64,000 nt of DNA from Seiridium cupressi (taxonomy: Eukaryota > Ascomycota > Sordariomycetes > Amphisphaeriales > Sporocadaceae), in contig JARVKI010000006.1 in the NCBI GenBank assembly GCA_036674765.1, forward strand, positions 248,001 to 312,000, in the 5' to 3' direction. How positions within the stretch are numbered: position 1 is the first letter of the stretch; the number at the start of each line of letters is the position of its first letter. Below the pieces are notes generated by a model that was given only the letters and a program-made list of their open reading frames with translations, did no database searches and was not told the origin of the DNA. Below, piece by piece: positions 1 to 12,520 of the stretch. The position numbers and the translations under genes are program-made.

Positions 1-2735
1 ATGCCAAATGACCTGGACCCTCAGCCGAAATGAGCTCTGATAAACTGGCCTGGTTGGCCTGGGTTTGCGCAGGCTAGCATGGGCCCGGCAGCAAAATCCT
101 CAGGATCCTCCTGACCAGAGGGGAACGTGGATTTCCCTTAGCGCCGACGTGCTCCCCATCTAACGGCATTTGATCAACCGTCGATCACTGGTTGAAGATC
201 TGAAAATTGAGCTTTCATCGTCGAAAAAAAGGAGAAGCAAGCTATTGCATTGTAGTGCTCGATAAGCAGCAAGAGGCGCAATTGTTCGCCGGCTGCGCAA
301 TCAAGTAGGGATTATATCAAATAAATGGTCCGGTCGTTCTTTTTTTGGTTTGAGTTAACATCCCAGATAAGGTTATTTTAGGCTCGCGTCGTTGCGTGAG
401 GATTGAAAGTTGGCTCAAGCTCAGGCACGGTGGTACTGTAGTGGTACGCACAGCTGATATGGGAAAACAGCGACTGCCTCTCCTGAATTGATTATGCTTA
501 TACTATAGATCCCTGAATGCCAAGAATGCATTTGCTAATCCACCCACAACTTAACTTCTCTGGCGCGTAAACGTAATCGTTGAGCTAACTATCCGAGACA
601 CCAGATGACAGCGGGAGAAGGCGTCGCGACTACAAGCCACTTTTTGAGGCACAACAGGTCATTTGTCTCAGTTTGGGGATGTATTCATTAATCTTTTCGC
701 AAGATGGGTTTATCATGCAACCGCCAAGTATCTTCACATGGGCTTGATCTTGGGGCCATCTTTCCGTGAATACGACTTATTCGTCAAGGGTAGGTCATCT
801 CTTTGTGCATTCCCGAGCAACTGATCTTATAGCGCGACAATGTGACGAGAACTATTCGTGCTTATGTGCATGACCTATTAGACGTACATTCTATGAATGT
901 TCGTTGGTAGTCAGATATAACGACTCTGGACCCACAGCGTTCGGTAGATGCGTGCTAGTACACACAGGCTCGTCGGGGCTTGTGCCCTCCTATATGCTTA
1001 CCAGTTAGTATTACCTTAACCCATTGCAATATGGGAAAGTTCGATGTAAACGGTTGATATTATATACAAAACGCTTATCTTTAAAGGAGTGTTTGAGTTT
1101 TTAGGCGATTCTGTTATGATTTCAATTGACCTTAGTTCATCGAGCAATAAACGATGTGAGACTAAAGTAAGTCTGGACTAAGATATGTAACGGAATACTT
1201 GAGTCCAGTTTATCGTTTTCTAAGAATCAGAAAAATGAAAAGGGAAAGGAGAGGGGTAGATCAATCTGGGACGCAAGTTCAGTAGACATTTCTATAACCA
1301 CGCCTCAAAGTTAATGTCGGGCTTCATTACGTGGTTTAGACATCGCGATCACACTGCAAGCGGGAAGAGAAAATGATTTGGAAGAACGGTGGTGGAACAT
1401 TGTTCTCCGTCTAGCAATGCCACCCTTGATCAAATGTTCTTATTCTAAGTAATTGCAAGCCCGAGACAAACCGCCGACACATATATTAGTACCAAGTCCG
1501 ATCCTCAGGGTTCTTCGATTGAAGATATACTATTTCAACAGAACATACTAGTGGTAGCCAAAAATCATATCACTAGCCCGGAACTTATATAATATACACA
1601 GAAATAGCTTCTCGAATAAACTGGTGGCTGTTACGATACATCAGCACTAGCTTTGTTCCACGAGGTCTAGACCTACCGCACATGGAAGGAAATGGTCAGC
1701 CAAGTTCATATGCTCCCTCTTCCATGTGATGCGTACTCGGCCTTGCTAGTTTTCTACCGGTGACTTAATCTACAGCATCGAATAAGCCCTTCAGTGCCCC
1801 CGCATAGACGTTTACTCCGGACGTACGTGATAAGAGCGAATTTGCACGGAAAACGACTCGATTCTGCCAATGTTGACTCTCGTGGGCCCGTTCTATCCAC
1901 AGCTAGGGAAAGCCACGGCTGTACTCGACTTAGACACGCTTGGTATTTGGGCAGAATATCAAACCAAACCTAAAAGCTTTCGATCCTTGTGATAACATCA
2001 TACCAAACAATCAGATCAGCCCTAGCAACGTATCAACAGGATGAAAACCTCCCTGAGCCCGGATTTCGGACTGCACGCGTCCGGACAGAAAATAGTCTCT
2101 AGACCTCCGGGAAAAGTTAGGCATTATCCCTCCTGGCGCAGCGTTCGCGGTGATTGGCCACATGGGCGGCTAGCGCAAGCAGTGCAGCGTGCATCCTAAC
2201 GGCGTTTATTTTTGTCCCCAACACCGCCACCTTGCTCAGCACCGATTCCACCATCGGTCATATGAAAACCGACCCCTCTTGCAGGCTCATGGACGCTATT
2301 TTCTGATTACCACCTTGACTCCCTCCGGGAACAGCAGAGCCGTTTGTTTCACAGCCTCCACGCCGCGGTCTGGATGCTGTGAATGGCGCCCTCGGATATG
2401 TTTGTTCCCCCAAATTGGGGTCGACTGGTAAGACCGCATTGCACGATCTTGGCCCAAGGAACGAATGGTGACTAGATGCACCATGAGAATATAAGGCTCT
2501 GTTGAATCCCGCGATAGGTTATTTTTTCTCTCCATAATCATTGATCAAATCAACTAATCAAACCGATATCATTTTCCTATTTTCCTTCCTTCTCTCTCTC
2601 TATATCATTGCCTATTCCCTATTCCCTTGACTCTTTCGCCATCTTCGTAAGACTTAGTCCTTTTCAGCACATCCCATTTCCGTAAGGACCGCATTTGCAA
2701 TTCGTTACCGACAAATGCACCTGATCACCGAAAAG
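1..2735. other. Gene-free spacer at window start
   Basis: No frame with coding character or paired splice sites was found. The first 1.7 kb is rather AT-rich and rich in TA steps, which would suit decayed repeat DNA, but I recognise no element. The two short opposing open frames near 2189-2541 show no domain and overlap each other, so I treat them as chance. A pyrimidine-rich tract around 2570-2640, just before the cupin start, is typical of a filamentous-fungal promoter and transcription start area. Confidence 0.5.
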
Positions 2736-3581
2736 ATGCAGTTCACTTACACCGTCGCTGCCAGTATTCTGGCCCTGTCCTCCTCTGTCCTGGCTGCACC
2801 ATATGACATGGGCAATTCGACAGGAACATCTGGACCAACTGCCACCGTTACCGGGTCTACTCCTACTGCGACATCAAACCCTCTTAGTGGCCTGTCAAAG
2901 ACTCAACAAGTCTTTCTTAGCGACTCGTGAGTACATCATTCCGTATTAAAAAGTGGTCAAGCAACTTAAATCATCTTTCTCAGTCGCGCTGATGCTCTTA
3001 ACAATGTCCTTACCGACGATTCAGATTTCGTCTTCAACTTCGAGATCAACAGGATTCATGGCCCAGGCAAGGGAGGCGAGATCGTGCCCGCCAACCGCAA
3101 GACCTTTCCAGCCCTGACGAACACTGGCATTGGTGCCGCGGTAGCGTTCCTGGAGCCTTGCGGCTTCAATACTCCGCACGTTCATCCCCGTGCTACGGAG
3201 CTAGCTATCGTTGTTGAGGGCAGTGTGATTTCGTCCATGTTCCCCGAGAACGGCGTCAACCTGGATGGCAAGCCTCGCGAGATCTCCACTCGTCTTGAGA
3301 AGTTCGACTCGACTGTTTTCTATCAGGGATCTGTCCACTCCCAGTACAACCCCGACTGTCATCCGGCCGTGTTCGTCGCCGCCTTCAACTCTGAGGATGC
3401 TGGTACTGGCCAGGTCGCCCAGGAGCTGTTTGGTGCTTCTGATACCGAGGTCACTGCTGCCGTTTTCGGAAACTCATTCCACGGCGCTGATGTTGATAAG
3501 CTGAAGGGCCAGATCTCCACGAGCGTCGCCCTTGGTGTTGAGAGTTGCCTGAAGTCCTGCAAAATTGAAAAGCGCAAGTGA
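2736..3581 (+). CDS. Secreted spherulin-like cupin protein
   Basis: Two exons, 2736-2926 and 2984-3581, with a 57-nt intron (GTGAGT..CAG), give 262 aa. The N-terminus is a signal peptide ending near residue 20 (hydrophobic stretch, then VLA), followed by a Ser/Thr-rich linker likely to be O-glycosylated. The rest is one cupin domain. Cupin motif 1 is visible as HVHPRATELAIVVEG, with two His and a Glu spaced for metal binding; motif 2 is partial (GSVHSQYN). This matches the spherulin-1A/germin-like family of secreted fungal proteins, whose substrates are mostly unknown; some relatives are oxalate or manganese enzymes. An upstream in-frame ATG at 2715 would add seven residues before the hydrophobic core, so I prefer 2736. 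No functional partner lies nearby. Confidence 0.88.
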
Positions 3582-6500
3582 ACGAAGCCGGTAAATATCG
3601 AGGACAGAATAGATCATAGAGCATTATGATGCCCCTGGGAGTTCTTGATGATACACATCAGTTGATTTAGCATATACTTTTACAGGTTGCATTAGCTTGG
3701 AGTTTAGATGGCGTCTCTTCTAAGTATAAGAATCATTATTTTATCCACTTTCAGTCCCTTGTGAAATATAAAACACCATACATAAGATGGAACTGAGATT
3801 ATTGACTCCTTGTGCCTCGAGTTGTTGTGGGGTGAAACAACCTTCACCTCCACGGAATTCCCAGGATGGTAACACTATAAGAAGAGCGCAAACCAGCATG
3901 GCAATTAGGTGCAGGTTCAGTCAAGCGACATGGTAATCAGAAGTTTCCATGTTGCTACGCGTACTAGAAGTTGAATCTACTGTGAGAATACGGAGGCCTC
4001 TCCATACATCGCACGACACCCGTGAATACTACAATGTTCATTTCTTCATCAGAAGAGCTTATTTATATAGTTTCATGGTCTTTGGCGACTCCATTGGTTT
4101 ATCCGATTTGCGATCACTGAGGGCTCCAGTACAGATATTCTGTGACTGCAGGTCATGGTCGATGAAGCGAAACAGTTGCTCTTATCTTGCATGGACAACT
4201 GCAATCCTATGTCAGTACGCAGGGTGCCCAAGCTAACCCGGATAAATATAATCGCAACCAAGAACTGTATTGTCGAGCCCATAAGGAACGTAGGCCTGAG
4301 TGGTCATGACCATGTCAAGCATGGTATGGTTTGTGCTAGCATATATGTAGAGAAAATAGTTACTGCTGCGGGACAACGACTATCAATGTTCCAAATCTAG
4401 TAATAGCCGATAATCATATAAGACTGCTAAAGAATATATAAAGCTGCACCTTTCAAGCACGAAAACATAAACCACCGTTTATAAAATGACAATGCAAATC
4501 TATATACATTATGGTTCCAATGCAAAAGGTCGCCGTCTTGATAAATAAGGTAACCCAATTTTCAATTCCGAACCATGAGGTGTAGACGTAGTCCTTTACT
4601 CGCCTCTTAATACTGCGGGTGACTATCATTTCAATTTCTATCTAAGAGTTAGTCATCTCTTCACTCTTGACTCTGTTTAGATAAAGGAGAGCCAACAGCT
4701 TGATGACCTAAAGCTCTTCCTTTTCCAACAAACTTATGTATATTGCTTTGTGTATTATGTTTTACTGGCCATGTCAGGTATTCATTCCCGATTGAAAATT
4801 CGATCATGACTTCGGAAAACGGCTCCACCAAAGAAGGTTATGCGAGACTCACGTCTAGACTCAACGCTTCTCTGGTTAGTGTGTTTCCTGGATAGGTACA
4901 CCTCACTGTCAGTGCCTCGGAGTGTAGTGAACGTCATAATGACACAAGTCGAACAGGAAAGCATTTCTTAACATGGCAAACACAAAGAGGTTGCACAATG
5001 TCGCCGTGTCATGTAACATCCAGGTGCCAGAGATAGTCAGGCTTTGGCTGGTCGTGTCACACGAGACCTCGCACTTGGAGCTTTCGGACCGCTGTCCATC
5101 ACAGTGATAGAACTTTGAAACGAAGTGTTATTGGATCATCTCAAAAGGAACAGGATACCACCGTTATCCCCGTACCTTGTCTGCGTTGTCTACGTAGGCT
5201 CGGCTCCACCGGCATCCGCTTTCATAGCTATACCCGCTTTCCTTCTCCACCAGGCCCGCCCTCATTCCCCAGATCTCACCGTCAAAGGGCCGAATACACA
5301 TCGCACCCAGCCGAGCTGGCCGACGTGGGGAGATATATCACCTGAAAATCCCCTTCGTACCCATATCTTCCTTCATACGATTGTTGCCGTCTCCCAAACC
5401 TATCCCCAGGATGTGATCAAACAAGGTAAGAAGTGCACAGTCGAGGTATTCCGTTTCTTTCTTCTTCGTTCTTCTTTCGTCAGAAGCCTCGCAAGTGTTT
5501 CATACTTCTCATCAGGTCTCATGTTTCATTACATATCCAACAATTCACCCGGGATGTGCTTAACTTCAGCAATGCTCACAGTCCAGGTTTCAATCAATCA
5601 TACTACAGGGTCGATACAGCCTTTTTCGACTCGACTAGATGAAGTGGGATCCGAATAGCTCAGTCGACATATCGCAAAGTGGCTCGTCGGTGGAGGATGC
5701 CGCGGGATGAACGTCACGGCTTTCAGTCAAAAATGGTGGCGTAGCCCTGGACAACCTGGAATATGGTATCATCTCCATTTCATTGCATTACACTGCAAGG
5801 CGGAACAATACTATACCTCCTGGACTCCTCGAGGTTGCACTATATGTCCTCGCCATCCCAGTATCTGATTGTCAAGACCATCACACGAAGTTCGTGCGAA
5901 GGATCACTGCGACGCCGACTCACACGATATCATCACATTGATACCATCACAGACAGCTTATCATCATTTAGTGGAAGGTCGGCGAACCAGTGGCGATTTA
6001 TCTTGGCCGCCAGGTCCTGCGGTTTCTTTCGGCTCTATCATATTCACTAAGAACCTCAGACACATCGGTTAGGAAGGTCGTTCCAGTCGTCCTAATCTCT
6101 TGGGAGTTATGGCCGTGCAGTCGACCTGAACGTCGTCACAGAAAGTGCAGCACCGCTCCAGACGCTAGTCCTCGAGCCTCAAGATCGCAACTGCCCTCTA
6201 TTCCGCCAACGTCGACACCGTTGCACGTTGACAACTGCACCAAGGAACAGACAGGGCATGATTTGTCAAAACTTATTGCCCCGCCCTTTCTTGAAGATAC
6301 TCGAATTTAGCGTTGTCGTCCTCTCACCTTACCACCCATTGCTATCGTTCTCTCGACCTGTCAATCGACTTCCAAGGACTACGAAGCTGAAACGATGGAT
6401 AAGAAGTTGTTATATTTGTTTCAAGGAGCAGTGGCTGACATAATAGTCTTATGTTATTAAGTATCTATATTTCGACTGGCCGAAATACTGTGGTATCATA

Positions 6501-6644
6501 CTGCAGCGTCAACAACTGCCGCCCACCTCTACTCCCCTCTGTCTACATTATACAGTGTATCACCATACCGTCTCATGTATGTATACGAAGCTACCTTCAA
6601 ACGAAGGCCGCTTCTTGGGTATCTCGGGTATTAAGTATTGCCAT
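3582..6644. other. Long spacer without a confident gene
   Basis: About 3 kb between the cupin and the transporter. An open frame of 177 codons (5125-5658) and several shorter ones exist, but they show no recognisable domain, no consistent splice pattern and no start context I trust. The stretch 5630-5930 has short coding-like runs broken by stops, so a decayed or unusual multi-exon gene cannot be excluded. Confidence 0.4.
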
Positions 6645-8494
6645 TTAAACCTTCTCGTCGCCAACAGGGGCCTCGGTAGTGCTGGCAATGGGCTTCTCGC
6701 CGCCGACATGGTGCATCTTGGCGGCGAATGTCTCGGTCGGCTTCCAGCTAGCGGACTTTCTGGGGGAGACTTCGTTCATGAGCTGATCAGCCTGCTCAAG
6801 CGACAGCTGAATTTCACGTTAGCAAGCGGTTTTCGTATCATTTGATAAGTGGGTTCAAAACTTACTCCCTTAAGCTCAGGAACGAGGAAGTAGGCGAAAG
6901 TAACGCTGAGACAGCAGAGGGAACCCCAGAGGAAGAACACCTTGGGACCCAGAGCGGCCTTGTCGTCACCGACGAGGTAAGGCGTGATGACTGTGGCTTC
7001 AGTTAACATCATCCAGACGAGAAACCCTAGCACCGATGAGGGGTTTGGATATGCTTACCAGCAATGATAGTGTTCCAGAACCAGTTGGACGCAGTGGAGA
7101 CACCAACACCACGGGATCGAATAGGCAGAGGGAAGATCTCTCCGACAATAACCCAGGCAGTGGGACCCCAAGTGACTGCGAAGAAGGAGATGTTGATGCA
7201 AATGAATGCAATCATGGCGCTCACAGCTGAGGTATTGTTGGCCTCCTTGCGGCCCTGGGTGACACCAATAGCGCCAACGATGAACTGAGCGATAATCATA
7301 CCGAAGCCACCACCAATGAGTAAAGCGCGGCGACCGAGCTTCTCGATGAGAAAGAACGAGAAGGGGGTCGACAGGCAATTGACCAGAGTCGTGATCATGG
7401 AAATCAAGAAGACGTTCTGAATCGTGCCGAGCTGTTTGAAGAAGACGGGTCCAAAGTAAAAGATGAAGTTGATACCAGTCAACTGCTGCATCATCTGCAT
7501 ACCAGTACCGAGAATGGTTCGGCGAATAGGGCTGTTTCCTTTGGAGAGGGAGCCCTTGAAGCAAGCCAACCACGAGCCAATGTAGCCCGTCTGGGGAATG
7601 ACCGAAAGCTCGTACTCGTTGTTGGCCACGATCTCAGCGAGCTCGTCCTTGATATAATGGGAATCCTGGGGCTGGCCACGGACGTAGGCGAGAGCCTTGG
7701 CGGCATCTTCGATTCTGCCACGCTTGACGTAGTAACGGGGAGACTCGGGGAGAATGAACAGACCGATAGCCAGAATGATGGACCAGAGGAACTGGACGCC
7801 AATGGGGATACGGTAAGATCCACTGTCTGCGCGGCCTTGTGTGGCATAGACGACACAGTTGGCAATCAGGATACCAATGGTAATGCAGAACTGGTATCCG
7901 GAAACCATGGCTCCACGGACCTTCTTGGGTGCAATCTCGGACATGTACAGAATGACGACGGCGGAGATGAAACCGACGCCGCCACCAGCAATGAGACGAC
8001 CGAAAACAAACAGAACCTCCTGGTTGGTGGAAGCGATCTGCATGATGCAACCAACAACGAAGACGAAGCAACCAGCGATGATAGTAGGGCGACGGCCGAT
8101 GTAGTCTGCAACGTCACCACCCACGAGGGCGCCGAAGAAGGTACCGCAAGAAAGCATCGAGGTGAACAGGGACTGCTGGGACGAAGGGAGCTTGAAATTG
8201 TCCGAAGAGACACCAACGGGACCGTTGGCGGCGTAATCGTACGGGATGCCGGTGTAGAGCGAAATGAAGTAGGGCATGGCCATGACACCACTCATCCAAC
8301 CTGGCAACGATGATGGTTAGTGTACCACCCCCCAACAGGTGACGAGGACTCGATTCTCTGCACTCACCAGTATCATATCCGAAGAAGATACCACCAAAGG
8401 CGGCGAAGGCGCAAATGAGGTAGGCCTTGACGGTCACGGGCGCCTCGACGCGACCAACATCGGTCGTGCCCTCGATAACGACACCACCAGCCAT
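6645..8494 (-). CDS. MFS hexose/sugar transporter
   Basis: Four exons (8368-8494, 7059-8300, 6866-6990, 6645-6806) and introns of 67, 68 and 59 nt give 551 aa. It is a twelve-span sugar porter of the plasma membrane. Family signatures are visible in order: GYDTG in helix 1, DYIGRRPT in loop 2-3, RLIAGGGVGF, PESPRYYVKRG before the central loop, QQLTGINF in helix 7, WGPTAWVIVGEIFPLPIRSRG, and PELKG (a variant of PETKG) after helix 12. The 53-residue C-terminal tail is short, so this looks like a transporter rather than a Snf3/Rgt2-type glucose sensor. It most resembles fungal high-affinity glucose/hexose transporters; the substrate is inferred from the family. Phase is kept across all joins. 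Confidence 0.92.
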
Positions 8495-11400
8495 CTTTAC
8501 CGAGATTCCTGTCTCAAGCTGATATTTTGTGAAGCGATGGGGATGTGAACCTGGACCACTCTCGGATCTAGCAGGAGCGTGCTGGGGAGGATATCGCGAG
8601 AAGGATAGAAGAGAGGGCCTTGGGGGAAGTTCAGGGGAGGGACTCGAGCTTTAAACTGACGGCCGCAAGGGTTCCAGCTCGGAGCTTGTTGGGTCAATCA
8701 AAGGGAAGAGAGCGCGCAGCACCGGGGTATGCACTGCTGGGAGGGCGCGATGTGTCTCTCCGCTGTTACACGCAGCTGTACCTTTTTTTCTCGAATCCGC
8801 GGTCAGGGTGCAAAATGCGGCCGAGGGTCAACGATTGCATCTAGGCCTAAAACGACTTGCTGCCGATCCGCTATAGTGATCAGATGTTGGTTCACCGTGG
8901 GAGCATGATTGGACGCGCGCATTTGCCAGCAGGGATTAGAAGGCCCGTCTCCAGATTCTTGGAGGGAAGACTACATGGGACTCCTGCCTGATTCACCGAG
9001 TCGCACCTCGACTACGACCCACTAAATCCTGCGAGGGACTCTACCCCGGGCTCCCATGAAACCTGGAGATTTGGGGTATCCTTTGGAGTTTGCAGAAAAT
9101 GGGGAACATGGAGATGGGTGGTCGGTTTAGCCTTCGAGACCGCGTCCCAGCGCCAGTGGATCGTTCGACTAGCGAGCGACGCTTAGGTCGGAACCTGCCA
9201 CCACGAATCCATCTATCCATCGCGAGCGCATACCGACTCAAGGTCACGCATCAGTCATCTGTTCCGAATTCACCTTGCTAGTGTCTCTCGTCTCTGCTGA
9301 ACACCAGATCCCGCGGACTAGAGTCGCTTTTCGTACTGAGCTTCTTGGTTTACACCGGGCACATGCCTTGCTCCATGTAATTCCCATGCAAGTCATCTAT
9401 CACTTCAAATTTTGGGAAATTGAGTTTTAACCCCCGTCACTCCTTTGCCCTTCCCAAGCTAGGTTAAAAAGGGTATCGAGCCATCGCCCAGACAACACAA
9501 TGATTCTTTTTCGCTTAGCGCTGCATACGCCACTTACTACAGTAGACACAAAAAGCACATGGGGTCATGTTTGAACGGTCTATCTGTCTCGCTTTCTCAA
9601 TTTGATACGGGCTCACCGCAACACGGAGTTGACGTACTAGTTCTTATTCGTGTGGAGAGACTATGGTCACTTACTCGAACAGCATCATCAGCTGATCGGA
9701 CCCTAAAACCTTCGGTATCATACTAGGTCGTCGCAAAGAGTCGTGCCATGGAACACGCGACGTTACTTTGGCTTCATCGAGGCCGATGCCAAGCCTCAAC
9801 GTCTGTGGCCACCCCACAGTAAGGCCGAGTGTCGACGCGGGGGATGTCCAGGATTAGGTTGTCGTTCCGTCAAAGCTAGCTCCAAGTCTTGAAGTGGCTT
9901 TGCCTAGCCGCGGATAATCCCTTGGTATTTTTTTCAGATGTTTTGCTGGATGTGTTTTCAGATACTCGTCGACTCAATCTCTTTTACACGCAAGCCACAA
10001 AACTGTTTCATTTGCAATTTAGCAACTAGCCGTGGCGGCAGCAATGCCTACAGCTGCCCTCTAGTTGCCGACGACCGGAGGCTTCCCTTGGTATTCTAGG
10101 ACTTAAGCGCCTTGAAGTCTCTTCTAGATTAGTCTGCAGTTGTCAGATCCGGGCAATGACCCGAACGGTTTCGTGTGTCATCTCGTTAAGAGATTCCCGG
10201 CGCCCCAGAATTATCCACCCGTCACCCACGAGGACAACGGGGAAAGAAAGGGAAAACAGAGGCTAGCTGAATAGACTTACACACCAGCATATCATGTCAA
10301 TTGGCAGGCGCCAGTGAGGGGGCCGAGAGTCACGAGTCTTCTACAACAGCTATCAAGCTTGTCGAGGTTTATGTTCGGACGAGCACAACGTACGGCTGAA
10401 AGTTAGAGTAGGGTAGTTCAGTAAGTGTCGCACGAGCCAGATGCTAGCCAGTCAAGGATCAAATCAGCAGCCAATAATTTGGAGGAAGGCAGCGTCACCA
10501 TAAGCTCAGGCGACCATAACCTCGGACGAATGAAGTGGTTACTGGCACAGGAATGAACCCATTGTCTCGAAAAACGCCCAATCATGCAAGAAACCGGTCA
10601 TTCTATGGAATCCTTCCGAGTGCTCTCGACTGAAAACTCGCTTGGTGGCTTGAGCAATTCCAGCAATGGCACGGGCAGATCGAGCATCCACGATGCGGTT
10701 CAAGGCTGCGGGTGACGGTGGTTCGCCCAATTACCTGACCTGACGCTTCATTAACCATGTGGGGCAGCCGGGGAGGTCGGGGCCTCCACGAGCCACTAGA
10801 ACCCCGCGAAATCCCCTTCTCCAGCCTGGAGACGGGCCGATTAAGAGGCGTCTAGATCGCGACCATTGGGAACCCTTGAACCTTCCGCCTCCGAAAACGA
10901 GGACAGCCCGTTGTCAAAGGCCACGCTTCAGGAATCCAATAGTCGCGAATTTGTCAGATGGCGCCAGGATTCCAACCCAGAACCGACAGGTTACACGAAA
11001 AGGAAGCGTGCAACGTTCTCAGTCCGCTCCCCTCCTCGGACGTCGGCCGGCCGCCGGGTGAGAGCGGTAACCACTCATAAGCTGACAACACTGTTTGCTC
11101 CCTCTGGAAGCCCTCTAATAACTACACTTACGATGCACACACATCCACATGCACGTGTCTGGGCGAGGGACGATGCAACCCTCGCTATACATAGATGATA
11201 GAGTACCAAGCAGACCAAGTAGGTATGGCCTTGCATGTTACGAAGCTGAGTAGATCAGATGAAAGTAGCAATGCATTACGAGAGAATTGCTCTCAGGGAG
11301 ATCACTTTCCGCGCTATTCGCAGAGTGTCAGGCGAAATGGGGAATAGCACCCCCCTCCCGTACCCAAAGCCTTGGAACCGTGAAAATCTGATGACTACCT

Positions 11401-12520
11401 TAACCCTTGGTATGCACCAACTTCATGGTGGAGTACCTGAACCACCCATTTGGCAGCAGCTCCGATTCTGCCGTCCTCGGTACGCTACTGCCACGAGGTC
11501 GTGGGTGACAAGCCTGACGCACCAACCTTATTGTCATATGTTCGGTTCCGGGCTATTGGTACACCTATTGATAGACGAGGTGGAGTCGGCCCCAGCTATG
11601 TTCTGTCCTATACCTGGCGATGACAGGTGCCCGCGGAAACTCCATCTCGGGCGGCACCATCGTGTTGTTTCTTCTTCTCGTTCGACCTATCCCGAAGACA
11701 GTAGTGTTTCAGTTCGGCAGCACGTCGCTTTCAGCTTTCCCAGGTGGCGCTCATCATATTCCCCGCCGTGTAACATTGTCTCATTGTCAGCTCCATTGAT
11801 TGCCTGGGAAACACTCCGAAGATCGCGCTTACACAGTCTTGAAGGCGCGCAAGACTTTTCGCAAACTCATTTCCAGGGGGGCCCTCTCTTACGTCTCTCG
11901 GAGTCTGGAACGCGGGACTAGAAAATCTCTGGTTCATCTCTGTGTATCGACGTGCCGCGGATGTCGATCCTGAACTCGCCGCGACTTGACCCGACAAAGT
12001 GGAACGGCTCCGCTTGTGAGGAAGTCAATGCTCCGTTCGACGACTTTAGACCCAATCTATCATTAAGACTGGTCATTAGGCAGATGTAAAGAGAGAATAA
12101 ATACCAGGCTGTCGTAATTTCCGTCTGTAGCAGTGATCAGTTGAAACAGATAGTCGCAAGCCAACCGCATCTCGCCATAATTGTGGCCGTGGATGGGCAA
12201 CTCGCGAGGAGATTGTTTTCGTGAGCAATTTGTGTGTTTTATATTCTGATCATGCACTTCACAGCTCCTGCAAGGCAGTAGGCCACTCCCTAGCATACTG
12301 AGAGTCTCCAACTGTGCGCAGTGATGTGCGCATGTTCTGTCGACAAATCTTTGGTGGAGCTTGGACCAAGAGACAGAACCCCTGACGAGTTTCATGTCTG
12401 ACTTTAGATTTTGGAGTTTGGGCAAGGACGACGCGTGATGCGATATTCCCATTTCGTGAGAGTAATCTTGTTTCCCTTTTCCAACGAATTTCCAGGTCTG
12501 CCACGCTCGCATAATCAGCC
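8495..12520. other. 4-kb spacer without a confident gene
   Basis: The first few hundred bases are the transporter promoter (pyrimidine tracts around 8785). I see no conserved coding sequence in the remainder. A 220-codon open frame at 11259-11921 (+) and a 191-codon one at 12063-12638 (-) have no recognisable domain; the second overlaps the first exon of the SET gene on the other strand, so it is probably spurious. A short tRNA-3'-end-like segment near 10962-10985 is discussed in the findings. Confidence 0.45.

Noticed and set aside
5125..5658. 177-codon frame, and a possible multi-exon gene at 5638-5930
   Set aside because: I tried to chain the short open pieces, but the candidate introns were 34-47 nt with weak ends, and no protein family emerged.
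7657..8313. 218-codon plus-strand frame, rich in Asp, Gly and Thr
   Set aside because: It is the antisense shadow of the main exon of the sugar transporter, which has full family conservation.
11000..11090. Possible tRNA on the minus strand with a D-arm-like GAGTGGTTACCGCTC
   Set aside because: The arms do not fold into a cloverleaf, and the acceptor stem halves do not match.
11259..11921. 220-codon plus-strand open frame
   Set aside because: No domain, no homology that I recognise, irregular composition, and no start or splice context. It is likely a chance frame in a GC-balanced spacer.
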